From contig OX638294.1 of the NCBI GenBank assembly GCA_951812325.1, positions 4,130,859 through 4,194,858 of the forward strand: a DNA stretch of 64,000 bases, given 5' to 3'. A program made the position numbers and the translations under genes. Positions 15,886 to 24,649 of this stretch are shown here, one piece after another. The notes beneath the pieces were generated by a model. That model was not told where the DNA came from, did no database searches, and was given only the letters and a program-made list of their open reading frames with translations. Source of the stretch: an uncultured Thermoanaerobaculia bacterium. GTDB lineage: Bacteria; Acidobacteriota; Thermoanaerobaculia; Multivoradales; Multivoraceae. Position 1 is the stretch's first letter. Every line of letters begins with the position of its first letter.

Positions 15886-16371
15886 TCGAACTGTCCAGCG
15901 AAAAGTGAGCGAGCGGGCGAACGAGAACGCCGGCGACATCGGCCAGCGAAGCGAGTCGAAGCCGCCGGGGGAGCTAGCAGCCCGTGGCGGAAGTCGCGCT
16001 GCATTCGAGCGGCCATGCATCCCGCCCGGCATCGTGCCATCCGGGTGCTCGATGACTCGCACCCGGAGGTGGGGCGCGTGTCGCGCGGAACGCGCCGCAC
16101 GGGCAAGCTCCTCAATCGAATATGGCCCGATATGCTCCCTCGTCGCGCCTTGCCGGGCGGGTGCCTGGCCACTCTCGGTGCGACACGGACTTCTGCCACG
16201 TGCTGCTAGGGGCGTTCGGGTCGGAGCGTTGCCGGTACTGCGGGGCGTCCGGTCCTCCGTGGGGCGCCTGCACGCGGTCCATCCGCCCAATTCCGTGCCG
16301 CCCGTGATCGCGGATGGCCTCGCCGGCGGTGAACGGGCGCGGGGCGGCGGGGGACCGGGAATCGCCGAAAG
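15885..16371. other. Non-coding stretch with two copies of the dispersed repeat
   Basis: About 490 bases without a convincing gene. It holds an inverted copy of the dispersed repeat core (about 15968-15992, minus orientation) and a full plus-orientation copy (about 16168-16209). The two cores face each other about 200 bases apart, as in a REP doublet. Otherwise I see no coding bias, RNA motif or gene remnant here. Confidence 0.6.
16168..16209 (+). repeat. Dispersed repeat, copy A
   Basis: Contains CCACTCTCGGTGCGACACGG followed by ACTTCTGCCACG and TGCTGCTAGG. Nearly the same sequence recurs at 22644-22686 and 58216-58254, and a diverged version at about 42350-42441 shares extra upstream sequence (TATGCTCCC...CGTCGCGC...GCCTGGCC). 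Confidence 0.85.
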
Positions 16372-16539
16372 TCAACGGAAGAACAACCAAAGCCCGAATA
16401 GCAACACGCCGTAAAACCCGATGTCAAACAGCGTTCCCGCAACCTTTCTCGCAACAGGTCCGCTCAGCCACGCCGGGAGTGTCACGCCCGTCGGCTCACG
16501 GTAGCGCCGGCGAATGATCTCGCCTGTCGTCATCAACAT
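16372..16539 (-). CDS. Small membrane protein of unknown function
   Basis: A 55-residue protein starting at an ATG two bases after the stop of the exported-protein gene, so the two are very likely co-translated. It has a basic N-terminal half (EIIRRRYREP) and a C-terminal membrane segment (GFYGVLLFGLWLFFR), preceded by the amphipathic stretch ARKVAGTLFDI. No family is recognised. Codon and base composition are more AT-rich than in the surrounding genes. Its tight linkage to a secreted protein suggests an anchor, an export helper or an immunity-type role, but nothing in the sequence decides this. Confidence 0.6.
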   Translation of the reverse strand: MLMTTGEIIRRRYREPTGVTLPAWLSGPVARKVAGTLFDIGFYGVLLFGLWLFFR

Positions 16540-16541
16540 TT

Positions 16542-17051
16542 TCAGCCAATCCCGTCGGTATGATGATAGGTCGTTCCGCCCCAAAAATCCGGGCACTCGT
16601 TGAAGTAAATCAAGATCTCCGCCGTCAAGAGAACGCCACTCCAATAGGTGCCGCCTTTGACGAATTTCTTGCCCGCTTCCTTCGCAAAACGCTCGAGCGC
16701 CTGGAAGAACCCGCGCCCGCCGGTAAGTTGGAGAACCCTCTCCTGCATGCTGTGACACGCGGCTTTTCGCGCACTTTCCTTTAGCACTAGCATTTCGTAG
16801 GGAGTTGGAAGATTGGCAATCCCAGCACCCACCGAATCCATCCCCAAGGGACCCCTCCAGCCGATGCCTCCAGGAGAGTGCAGCCAGTCGCTAGGGAACT
16901 TGTACGGCTCCCCTTTCACGATGATGGTTGAGCAGGGGTCTGGGCATTCTACGTCCTCGTCCTCCGCGCCCACCGCCGTCGGCGCGAACGCCGCCGCCGC
17001 AACAAGCAACACCCTCAGCAGCGGGCCACGGAACCAACTGTCTTTCCTCAT
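16542..17051 (-). CDS. Exported protein of unknown function
   Basis: A 169-residue protein with a signal peptide (LLRVLLVAAAAFAPTAVGA, cleavage after AVGA) and a mature part of about 140 residues. It has an acidic Cys pair near the new N-terminus (DVECPDPCS), a GGIGWRGPLGMDSVGAG glycine-rich stretch, one Cys in KAACHSMQERV, one Cys in FNECPDFWGG, and a late hydrophobic segment (YWSGVLLTAEILIYF). No family is recognised. The start carries two tandem, perfect Shine-Dalgarno sites. The region is visibly less GC-rich than its flanks, suggesting recent acquisition together with the small membrane gene downstream. It is separated from the GH20 gene by about 170 bases that hold nothing else recognisable. 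Confidence 0.65.
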   Translation of the reverse strand: MRKDSWFRGPLLRVLLVAAAAFAPTAVGAEDEDVECPDPCSTIIVKGEPYKFPSDWLHSPGGIGWRGPLGMDSVGAGIANLPTPYEMLVLKESARKAACHSMQERVLQLTGGRGFFQALERFAKEAGKKFVKGGTYWSGVLLTAEILIYFNECPDFWGGTTYHHTDGIG

Positions 17052-17085
17052 GGAGGACCTCCTGTTGTGGAGGACCTCCTGTTGT
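17052..17085 (-). promoter_or_regulatory. Duplicated Shine-Dalgarno hairpin
   Basis: Two exact 17-base units lie directly upstream of the ATG at 17051. Read on the minus strand each holds ACAGGAGGTCCTCC, a perfect Shine-Dalgarno (AGGAGGT) inside a short palindrome (GGAGG-T-CCTCC). The palindrome could mask the ribosome site, or the two sites could pair with each other. Confidence 0.6.
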
Positions 17086-17225
17086 GTGGTGCGAAACCCT
17101 ATCACACGGTCCAGGCGTCGGCGCGCTACCCTCAGGGGGCAGACGGTACGGAACCGTCTGCCGCTTCCAGAAACCAACTCTGAACCGAACCGGATCGAAG
17201 CCTCTTTACCGCTGCCGCTCCACGC

Positions 17226-19226
17226 TCATTTTTCTATTGGAAACACTGCTGTCTCCAGTAGCGTCGCGGCGCGGAGCAGGAGGTCACGCGAGAGCTGGAG
17301 GCCGCCTTCCCGGCTCGTTGGCAGCCATACGTCGGGGAGGTCGTCGGCGAGGCGCCGCAGGTCCGCCGCCAGGTTGGCTCGGACACTCGGGGCGAGTTCG
17401 TCGAGTTGCCCGCCCCGACCGGCGCCGAGGCGCTCGATGCCGAGGCGGCAGCACCACGCGATGAGCTGGCAGGTCCAGTCCAGCGAGGCGTGGCTTGGGT
17501 CGGAGCTGCCCGGGATCAGTCGCTCGCGCGCGGAGGCCAGCCGCGCATAGGTCCGCTGGAGTCTGGCGATGCTGAGCCGCCGGAAGCGCCGGTGGGTGAG
17601 GTCGTCGTCGATGAACCGGAGGAGGTAGAAGAGGGTGGTCCCGTTCATCACCGGGCCGCCGCAGTCAAGGTCGACGGCGCCGAGGTCGACCACCGTCCGC
17701 GCCAGCGTCTCGTCGCCGTCGTAGACGAAGCGGCTGGCGTGCCCGAGCCAGGCCTCTTCGTTGCGCCCGGAGACGCTCGCGGCCTGCCGCGCCGCATCGA
17801 CGGACCAGGCGAAACCGGCGCCGATGGACAGCGGCAGCTCGGCGATCGCAGGCGGCTGCAGGTGTCCGTGGTCGCCCCAATCGGTGATGAGCAGTCCCCG
17901 GGCGCCGGCATCCAACCCCGCAGTCGCCGCGGAAGCCAGGTTGCCGACCGCGTTCTGCAGACGGCCGCCGAAACTGTTCCAGCTGCTGGTGCCGGGGCAG
18001 ACCCAGAACTGGCGGCCGCAGGCCGCCAGACGGGCGCACTGGTCGGCGAACGGGTGATCGGCCTCGTAGCCCCAGCACAGTGCGACCGCGTCTTCGGGGA
18101 TGCGGTCGATCACTTCGGGGTGCTCGAGGATGATGTCGCCCCAGAACAGCATCTGCCGGCCGCGCTCCGCGACGAGACCGTGAACCTGGCGCAGAAAGTC
18201 CAGGTACACGGCCGGCTTGCCCCGCTCCTCGCATGCCTCGGCGGAGCGTCCGCGGCCCAGGTCGAACGTCTCGTCGAGGCCGACGTGGAAGCGCCGGCTG
18301 CCGAACCGGGGCAGCAGTCCGTCGTAGAGCCCCGCGAGCAGCTCGAGGACCCGCGGGTCGGTGGCGCACAGGCTGAACGGCTCGGGGTCGAGGGAGAAGG
18401 GATGCCGGAAGCCCTCGGGCACTTCGGCCAGCGGCCGGTACCGGTCGTGGACCAGCCAGCGGTGGAAGTGGCCGAAGCTGTTCTGGTTTGGCGTCAGTTC
18501 GATGAACCGCTGTCGGCAACGGGCATCGAGCCTCCGGATCTCCTCGGCGGTGAACGGCGAGGCATCGCGCCAGACCTCCTCGTGGTCGGTGTAGGCGTAC
18601 GTGTGTTCGACGTAGAGCTGGAGGTGGTTGATCTTCCACTCGGCGAGCTGGTCGATCAAGCGTTCCAGGTACGCCATCGTGGGCACCCGATTCCGGCTGA
18701 CATCGAGCATCGCGCCGCGGATTCCGAAGTCGGGCCGGTCTTCGATCTCGACCGCGGAGACCTCGAGGCCGGAATCCGTCTCGCGGCCTTCCGACGCAAT
18801 CCACTGTCGCAGCGTCGCGGCGGCCCGGAACAGCCCGGTCGGCGTTGCGGCGTGAATCGCGATGCCGTCCCGGTCGATCTGCAGGAGGTAGCTCTCATCC
18901 GTGGGAACGACAACTCGCGGTTCGTCTGTCCGTCCGCCTTCCGGATGACCGGAGGGGGTGGAGTCGAGAACAATGCGGCAGGCGACGCCGGCTCCGTTCC
19001 CGGTCACGTCGCCTCCCGTATCGTGAACCACGAGGCGCCTCGGGGCGCTCTCCAAGGCGCGGCGCAGACCGGCAACCGCGAACGCCAGTTCTTCGCTGCC
19101 GGCGTTGCGGTCCGCCGGGGTGACCGGCGTGGCGATCTCAAGCCTTGCCGCCGCGCCCTCGGGGACGACCAGGGGAGGGTCAGCGCCAGGTTGCTCGACC
19201 CGCCGCGGCGGCGGCCAGAGAGTCAT
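17226..19226 (-). CDS. Glycoside hydrolase family 20 (beta-N-acetylhexosaminidase-like)
   Basis: A 666-residue enzyme. Residues about 20-155 form an N-terminal GH20b-like domain, followed by the TIM barrel starting with RGAMLDVSRNRVPTMAYLERLID. HVGLDETFDLG (near residue 316) holds the Asp-Glu pair used for substrate-assisted catalysis in GH20, and later barrel strands carry MLFWGDI and LLITDWGD. The family removes terminal N-acetylglucosamine or related hexosamines from glycans, chitin or peptidoglycan fragments. No signal peptide is seen, so the substrate is probably intracellular. The gene lies 10 bases after the VOC gene, in an apparent operon. Confidence 0.85.
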   Translation of the reverse strand: MTLWPPPRRVEQPGADPPLVVPEGAAARLEIATPVTPADRNAGSEELAFAVAGLRRALESAPRRLVVHDTGGDVTGNGAGVACRIVLDSTPSGHPEGGRTDEPRVVVPTDESYLLQIDRDGIAIHAATPTGLFRAAATLRQWIASEGRETDSGLEVSAVEIEDRPDFGIRGAMLDVSRNRVPTMAYLERLIDQLAEWKINHLQLYVEHTYAYTDHEEVWRDASPFTAEEIRRLDARCRQRFIELTPNQNSFGHFHRWLVHDRYRPLAEVPEGFRHPFSLDPEPFSLCATDPRVLELLAGLYDGLLPRFGSRRFHVGLDETFDLGRGRSAEACEERGKPAVYLDFLRQVHGLVAERGRQMLFWGDIILEHPEVIDRIPEDAVALCWGYEADHPFADQCARLAACGRQFWVCPGTSSWNSFGGRLQNAVGNLASAATAGLDAGARGLLITDWGDHGHLQPPAIAELPLSIGAGFAWSVDAARQAASVSGRNEEAWLGHASRFVYDGDETLARTVVDLGAVDLDCGGPVMNGTTLFYLLRFIDDDLTHRRFRRLSIARLQRTYARLASARERLIPGSSDPSHASLDWTCQLIAWCCRLGIERLGAGRGGQLDELAPSVRANLAADLRRLADDLPDVWLPTSREGGLQLSRDLLLRAATLLETAVFPIEK

Positions 19227-19236
19227 CGGCGACCCG

Positions 19237-19902
19237 TCAGGCCGGGTCCACCCTGATGCTGACGCCGGTCGGGCTCGTGTAGCGGCCGCCCCCCCCACCT
19301 GGGGATGACCATGCGAGATGGTCGATCGCCCGCCCCGCGGTGGCCTGCAGCTCATCGTCCGTCTCCCGGAACAACACCCGCATCGTGCCGTAGTTCACGG
19401 CGAGGAGAACGTCCTTGAAGGTCTCGGCCTTTCCTGGCGCGCGCTCCAGCAGCCAGGCGCGGTCCTTCTCCCAGTCGGGACCAAGGATGTGGACGTGGTG
19501 GAAGCCGGGGTGGTTCGCGTCTTCCAGGAGTTCGATCTTCGCGCCCCAGGGATCCGTCACGAAGGAGATGTAGAGCCTGGCCGGTCCGAAGTGTCTCGGT
19601 TGCCAGAACTCCGTCGCACCGTCTTCGATCATGGCGGCGTGGACTTCGTCGAGGTTCTCGACCGACCAGCCGGAGTGGTCAAGTCCCGTGCCGATGCTGG
19701 GACCGGGCGCCTCCGCATCTCGCCAGCGAAGCTCCGCGGCGCCGCTGCCCGCCTGGAACCGGGCGGCGACCATGCGGTCGTCGCCGTCGGTCGCTGCGCC
19801 GTCGATCAGAGCGCCGCCGAAGTGCCGCGCGTACCAGGCGGCCGCGGCGGCCGGGTCGTTGGCGTTGAGCGCCAAGTGGTCGAATCGACACGTGTCGGTC
19901 AT
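19237..19902 (-). CDS. VOC-family (glyoxalase/dioxygenase-like) protein
   Basis: A 221-residue soluble protein with two vicinal-oxygen-chelate halves. The first begins FDHLALNANDPAAAAAWYARHFGG (core FDHLALNANDP) and continues through AELRWRDAEA, GLDHSGWSVENLDEVHAAM, FGPARLYISFVTDPWGAKIELLED. The second, shorter half holds HHVHILG and a final DHLAWSS...SPTGVSIRV. His and Glu ligands for a metal are present in each (FDH, IELLE, HVH). Function within this large family cannot be assigned. A GAGGAG Shine-Dalgarno precedes the ATG. It is upstream of GH20 and diverges from recD2. Confidence 0.82.
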   Translation of the reverse strand: MTDTCRFDHLALNANDPAAAAAWYARHFGGALIDGAATDGDDRMVAARFQAGSGAAELRWRDAEAPGPSIGTGLDHSGWSVENLDEVHAAMIEDGATEFWQPRHFGPARLYISFVTDPWGAKIELLEDANHPGFHHVHILGPDWEKDRAWLLERAPGKAETFKDVLLAVNYGTMRVLFRETDDELQATAGRAIDHLAWSSPGGGGGRYTSPTGVSIRVDPA

Positions 19903-20097
19903 GGACGGAACTCCTCGAACGATTGGGGGAACGGTGGGAAGGCCGGTGATTGTGACACCGAAGAACCCGGTTTGCCGACATCGGCGTCCACTGCGTGGCG
20001 GCAAGCGGCCTCCCGGCGGCGGTCTGCGCGTGCCGATGACGCCCGGGACAAACGACTGCTCGGAAACGACGCGAACCGTCGGCGTAAGCTCTGCCTC

Positions 20098-22368
20098 GTG
20101 ACGGAGTTGCCTGCGGGCCCGGAGGTATCCGGGAACTCGACCGCGACGGCCGGAGAACGCAAGGCCCTGACGGGCGTCGTGGAGCGGGTCGTGTTCCACA
20201 ACCGGGAGAACGGCTTCGTGGTGCTCGGCGTGCGTCTCCGCGGCGGGTACCAGCCCGCGACGGTGGTGGGCAGGTTGCCGGTGGTCTCGGAGGGGGACAC
20301 GATCCGGGCGTCGGGTACGTGGCGCAGGGACGCCAAGCACGGCATTCAGTTCAGGGCCGACCTGCTCGCCGTGTCGCCGCCGGACTCGCTCGACGGCATT
20401 CGCCGCTACCTCGGCTCGGGAAAGGTGAAGGGCGTCGGACCGAAGATGGCCAAGCGCCTGGTGAAGGCATTCGGCAAGGACGTCTTCGAGGTAATCGAAA
20501 ACGAGCCGGAACGTCTGAAGGAAGTTCCCGGAATCGGCCCCAAGCGGGCAGAGAGCCTTGGCGCCGGCTTCAAGGACCAGAAGGCGGTACGTGAGATCAT
20601 GGTGTTCCTGCAGGAGCACGGCCTAGGATCGGCTCGCGCTGCCCGGATCTACCGCGCCTACGGCGCCGACGCGCCTACCCTCCTGGCCAACGACCCGTAC
20701 CTGCTGGCGCGAGAGATCCGGGGCATCGGCTTCCGGATCGCCGACGGTATCGGCGCGAGTCTGGGCATCGACGGCGAGGGGTTGCCGCGAGCCCGTGCCG
20801 GCCTGACCTACGTACTTGAGCAAGCGCGCGCGGCGGGCCACTGTGGATTGCCTCGGGAGGCGCTTTTCGAGGAGGCCCACGAGAAGCTCGGGAAGAGCCG
20901 GCGGCCCGGTGAAGTGCTGAAGATTCGACAGGAGATCCTGGTTCAGGCGCTGGATGAGGAAATGCGCGCGGGTCGGTTGGCCGCCGCAAGGCTGGGTGGC
21001 GGCGAAGCGATCTTTCTGCCGATGCTGCTCGAAGCCGAACGGGCGATCGCTCGCCGGCTGGCGGAACTGTGCAGCGCCGATCCGCCGCCCTGGTCGGACA
21101 TCGACGCCACCGTTGCGTTGCCCTGGGTCGAGAAGCAGCTTGAAGTGACCTTGGCGCCGTCCCAGCGTGCCGCGGTGGAGGCTTGCTTGCGCTCGCGGGT
21201 TACGGTGATTACCGGTGGTCCCGGCGTAGGCAAGACGACCCTCGTCGACGCGTTGCTTCGGATCCTGAACGCCCGGAACGTCCGCTGCGATCTCTGCGCG
21301 CCGACCGGCCGGGCAGCCAAGCGGCTGGGGGAGAGCACCGGTCAGGCGGCGAAGACGATCCATCGGCTACTCCAGATCGACCCGAAGAACGGCGTTTTCC
21401 AACGCAACCGGCAAAAGCCCCTCCAGTGCGGCTTGTTGATCGTTGATGAGTCTTCGATGGTCGACGTCGAGTTGATGGCGGCACTGCTGCAGGCCTTGCC
21501 CGCGGAGGGCTCGCTGCTCTTGATCGGCGACGCGGACCAACTGCCGTCGGTTGGCCCGGGCCAGGTGTTGCGGGACCTGATCGACTCCGGCGCGATCCCG
21601 GTGGCGCGGCTGGTGGAGATCTTCCGGCAGGCGGGCGACAGCCGAATCGTTCGCAACGCCCACCGCGTGAACCGGGGCTACATCCCGGAACTCGAGTCGA
21701 GGTCTGAAGAACTGAGCGATTTCTACTTCGTGCCGGCCGAGGACGCGGAGAACGCGCAGGAGAAGATCGCGCGGATCGTCGCTGGCAGGATACCGGCTCG
21801 CTTCGGTCTCGATCGGGTGACGGACATCCAGGTGTTGTCGCCGATGAATCGTGGACCCCTCGGCGCCCGCACGCTCAACGGGATCCTGCAAGACGTGTTG
21901 AACCCGGCCCCGGAGTCCGGCGCGGTCGAGGTGGAGCGCTTCGGCTGGAAGTACCGCCCCGGCGACAAGGTGATGCAGACCGAGAACGACTACGAACGGG
22001 ACGTCTTCAACGGCGACATCGGCCGGGTGCGCTCCATCGACCCGGGAGAACAGAAGATGACGATCAGGTTCGAGGGCCGCCCGAGCGTCGACTACCCCTT
22101 CTCCGACCTGGACCGCCTCATGCTCGCCTACGCGGTCACCGTCCACAAGTCACAGGGTTCGGAGTACCCGGCGGTCGTCATCCCGATCTCCACCCACCAC
22201 TACGTGATGCTCCGCCGCAACCTCCTCTACACGGCGATCACGAGGGGCCGCCGCCTGGTCGTCATCGTCGGCCAGAAGTGGGCGCTCCGGAAAGCCGTCG
22301 AGGAGGCTTCCGACCTCCGCCGCTACTCCACCCTCCGCGAGCAACTCGCGGACCTGGCCCAGCGCTAA
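20098..22368 (+). CDS. recD2: RecD2-type 5'-3' DNA helicase
   Basis: SF1B helicase of 756 residues, the usual size for stand-alone RecD2. In order: an N-terminal OB-like domain (TGVVERVVFHNRENGFVVL), tandem helix-hairpin-helix motifs (VKGVGPKMAKRLV and VPGIGPKRAESLG), Walker A GGPGVGKTT (about residue 373), CAPTGRAAKRL, Walker B LLIVDESSMVD (about 448), GDADQLPSVGPGQVL, and the C-terminal motif AYAVTVHKSQGSEYPAVVIP with YTAITRGRRLVVIVG. RecD2 works in DNA repair and replication stress without RecBC. The GTG at 20098 is chosen from family length; no strong ribosome site is present. Confidence 0.93.
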   Translation: MTELPAGPEVSGNSTATAGERKALTGVVERVVFHNRENGFVVLGVRLRGGYQPATVVGRLPVVSEGDTIRASGTWRRDAKHGIQFRADLLAVSPPDSLDGIRRYLGSGKVKGVGPKMAKRLVKAFGKDVFEVIENEPERLKEVPGIGPKRAESLGAGFKDQKAVREIMVFLQEHGLGSARAARIYRAYGADAPTLLANDPYLLAREIRGIGFRIADGIGASLGIDGEGLPRARAGLTYVLEQARAAGHCGLPREALFEEAHEKLGKSRRPGEVLKIRQEILVQALDEEMRAGRLAAARLGGGEAIFLPMLLEAERAIARRLAELCSADPPPWSDIDATVALPWVEKQLEVTLAPSQRAAVEACLRSRVTVITGGPGVGKTTLVDALLRILNARNVRCDLCAPTGRAAKRLGESTGQAAKTIHRLLQIDPKNGVFQRNRQKPLQCGLLIVDESSMVDVELMAALLQALPAEGSLLLIGDADQLPSVGPGQVLRDLIDSGAIPVARLVEIFRQAGDSRIVRNAHRVNRGYIPELESRSEELSDFYFVPAEDAENAQEKIARIVAGRIPARFGLDRVTDIQVLSPMNRGPLGARTLNGILQDVLNPAPESGAVEVERFGWKYRPGDKVMQTENDYERDVFNGDIGRVRSIDPGEQKMTIRFEGRPSVDYPFSDLDRLMLAYAVTVHKSQGSEYPAVVIPISTHHYVMLRRNLLYTAITRGRRLVVIVGQKWALRKAVEEASDLRRYSTLREQLADLAQR

Positions 22369-22681
22369 CGAGGCGCCGTCGCCCACCGAATGGGCCGCGA
22401 CGAAGAGGACGAGGGTTTGGGCCTCAGACCGACCGGTTCGCGTCTCACCGGTAGCTTGGAAGCGCTTGCGCGTCGTTGATGACACCCGGCCCCGGCGTCA
22501 CAGTCGAAGGCGGCGAGGTCGTCAAGCACTTCCTGCCAGCCTAGTCCCATACAGAGATGAGCCTGAACGGGGGTCTCATCGGCAGTGATGGCGAGAGGGG
22601 TGAAAGTTCGACGGGTGGCTAACCCGCATGTTTCAGTGCGCCGTCCACTCTCGGTGCGACACGGACTTCTGCCACGCGCTG
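22369..22681. other. Intergenic stretch between recD2 and the aminoacylase gene
   Basis: About 310 bases between convergent genes. It holds a small hairpin (CGGGT-GGCTA-ACCCG, 22608-22622) and dispersed repeat copy B at its right end. On the minus strand 22365-22620 there is an open stretch with LAITADETPVQAHLCMGLGW and QEVLDDLAAF that could be a decayed gene tail, but it has no convincing start and I assign nothing. Confidence 0.5.
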
Positions 22682-22686
22682 CTAGG
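22644..22686 (+). repeat. Dispersed repeat, copy B
   Basis: Nearly identical to copy A over CCACTCTCGGTGCGACACGG and the following ACTTCTGCCACG, then GCTGCTAGG. The stop codon of the minus-strand aminoacylase gene (22682-22684) lies inside the repeat. Confidence 0.85.
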
Positions 22687-24436
22687 CAACAGGCCTGCTG
22701 CGGACCAGCCGTCCCGGCAGGGCGCCGGTGACTTCGTCGTTCTCCAGGACGACTTCGCCGGCGCAGATCGTGGCATCGTAGCCCTGCGGGCGCTGCATGT
22801 AGCGCTTCGCGTTCTCGGGCAGGTCGTAGACGAGGTAGGGCGCCTCGGACGACAGCCGGTCGAAGTCGATCACGCTGATGTCGGCCCGCTTGCCGGGTTC
22901 CAGGACGCCGCGGTCGGTCAGACCGTAGAGCGCGGCGTTCGCGCCGGTCTGCTTGTGGACGATCGTCTCCAGCTCGATTCGCTCGCCGCGGTTGCGGTCC
23001 CGGCCCCAGAAGGAGAGGTTCCAGGTCGGCATGTGCGCGTCGCTGACCGCTCCGACGTGGGCGCCGGCGTCGCTCAGGCCGTTGCAGGTCAGCGGGTGCC
23101 GCATCAGGCCGGCCATGTAGTCGAAGTTCCGCTTCGAGTAGCCGTCCAGGTAGAAGAGCAGCAGCGTGCTGCCGTCGCCCTGAGTCAGGAGGTCGTAGAA
23201 CGCCTCGGGCCCGGTGAGGCCCTGCCGCTTCGCGTAGGCGGCGACGCTGGCCTCGTCGTCCGGCTCGTAGTTCGGCGGGTCGCCGAGAACGTAGACGGCC
23301 TCAGGCTGCGAGTGCATGAGTTCCAGAAGTCCCGGCAGCAGGCTGCCCGGCGTCGCGTCGACCAGGAACGGGTGGTCCACGCCCTCGGGGCTGTTGCGCC
23401 GGGCGTCGTTCGTCATGTCCCATTCGCTGGCCAGGATCTTTGCTCGCACTTCCGGGTCGCGCATCCGCGCGAGGCGCTCCGGCATCGGCAGATCGCCAAC
23501 CAGTTCCCGGAAGGCGTAGTTCAGGACGTAGGGGTGCAGCGACCCCTCCAGGTTCATCAGCACCGTGGTGCCGCGGCCCCGGATCTGCGGAAACACCCGG
23601 ATCCCCTTGTAGCGACGCGCCTCGAGCGCGGTCAGCGTCTCCTGCGCCGCCTCGCCCGAGAGGTAGGTCACGGTGATCCCGTCCTTGTGTCCGAGGCCCA
23701 GCAACCACTCCCGCTCGAACGGGCCGACGAACTGGAACACCCCGCCGCCGGCCTCGCTCATGCCGGTGGCGATCGCCTCGAGCTCCGGGTAGCGGGCGAA
23801 GGTGCCCGGGATCATCTCGCCCTCCTTCGTCCGGTGGGCCAGCAGCCGGTTGGACGAGACGCCGAAGGCGCCGGCACGCACGCTCTCACCCACCAGACGG
23901 GCCATCTCGGCCAGTTCGTCATCCGTCGGATGGACGTCCTCGGCGCCGCGCTCCCCCATCACGTAGGTGCGAAGCGCGCAGTGCGGCACCTGGGTGATCA
24001 CGTCCATGATTCGCGGCTTGCCGTCAATCGCGTCGAGATACTCGGGGAAGGTCTCCCACTTCCACTCCATTCCCGCCGACATGGCGATGGCCGGAATGTC
24101 CTCGACCGCGTCCATCAGCTCGAGCAGCCAGTCCCGGTCCTTCGGCTTGACCGGCGCGAAACCGACCCCGCAGTTGCCCATGACGATCGTCGTCACCCCG
24201 TTCCAGCAGGACGGCGTCAGGTACGGATCCCACGACACCTGGGCGTCGAAGTGGGTGTGGATGTCGATCCAGCCCGGGACGACCAGCTTGCCCTCGGCGT
24301 CGATCTCCCGGCGCGCCTTGCCGGTCCCGTTGCCGACGGACGTGATCGTCGTGCCGTCGATGGCGATGTCGCCCTGAAACTCGGGGGCGCCGGCGCCGTC
24401 GATGATGCGGCCGTTACGGATTGCGATGTCGTGCAT
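22682..24436 (-). CDS. N-acyl-D-amino-acid deacylase (amidohydrolase family)
   Basis: A 584-residue cytosolic amidohydrolase of the D-aminoacylase/dihydroorotase-like group. Diagnostic features are the N-terminal beta-sandwich start (IAIRNGRIIDGAGAPEFQGD), metal ligands H60 and H62 in WIDIHTHFDAQ, the family phrase TTIVMGNCGVGFAP, and the late LSDAGAHVGAVSDAHMPTW with an Asp ligand, then GVLEPGKRADISVIDFD. Members hydrolyse N-acyl-D-amino acids to D-amino acids and the acyl acid; the exact substrate is unknown. The ATG at 24436 starts the conserved sequence directly. It ends inside a dispersed repeat copy. Confidence 0.9.
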   Translation of the reverse strand: MHDIAIRNGRIIDGAGAPEFQGDIAIDGTTITSVGNGTGKARREIDAEGKLVVPGWIDIHTHFDAQVSWDPYLTPSCWNGVTTIVMGNCGVGFAPVKPKDRDWLLELMDAVEDIPAIAMSAGMEWKWETFPEYLDAIDGKPRIMDVITQVPHCALRTYVMGERGAEDVHPTDDELAEMARLVGESVRAGAFGVSSNRLLAHRTKEGEMIPGTFARYPELEAIATGMSEAGGGVFQFVGPFEREWLLGLGHKDGITVTYLSGEAAQETLTALEARRYKGIRVFPQIRGRGTTVLMNLEGSLHPYVLNYAFRELVGDLPMPERLARMRDPEVRAKILASEWDMTNDARRNSPEGVDHPFLVDATPGSLLPGLLELMHSQPEAVYVLGDPPNYEPDDEASVAAYAKRQGLTGPEAFYDLLTQGDGSTLLLFYLDGYSKRNFDYMAGLMRHPLTCNGLSDAGAHVGAVSDAHMPTWNLSFWGRDRNRGERIELETIVHKQTGANAALYGLTDRGVLEPGKRADISVIDFDRLSSEAPYLVYDLPENAKRYMQRPQGYDATICAGEVVLENDEVTGALPGRLVRSRPVA

Positions 24437-24570
24437 GGTCGGTCCTCTTGTGCAGGGTCGCGGATTCAGGCTCAGGGGGGCGACGATGTTACCTGCGCCG
24501 AAACTCGCAGCAGACGACGCAGGGCGCCCGCCGGCGCCGGCCCGCCGGCGGCGACCCACAAACAAACGAA

Positions 24571-24602
24571 CGGCGGCGGTCCGACAACTCGGACCGCCGC
24601 CG
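24571..24602 (-). terminator. Rho-independent terminator (minus strand)
   Basis: A perfect 14-base-pair stem (CGGCGGCGGTCCGA / TCGGACCGCCGCCG) with a 4-base loop. Read on the minus strand it is followed by a T-rich stretch (TTCGTTTGTTTGTG). It sits about 50 bases past the stop at 24650 and before the aminoacylase start, so it would end transcripts coming from the symporter side. Confidence 0.8.
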
Positions 24603-24649
24603 CAAGGGGCATTGATCAGGCCTCAGCCGGTTGCCGACTACTCCCCGGA

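Noticed and set aside
17406..19256. Plus-strand frame of about 616 codons opposite the GH20 gene
   Set aside because: No recognisable motifs; GH20 catalytic residues are intact on the minus strand.
22365..22550. Small minus-strand gene (MGLGWQEVLDDLAAF) after recD2
   Set aside because: It overlaps the end of recD2, lacks a ribosome site and its second half is low-complexity; at best a decayed fragment.
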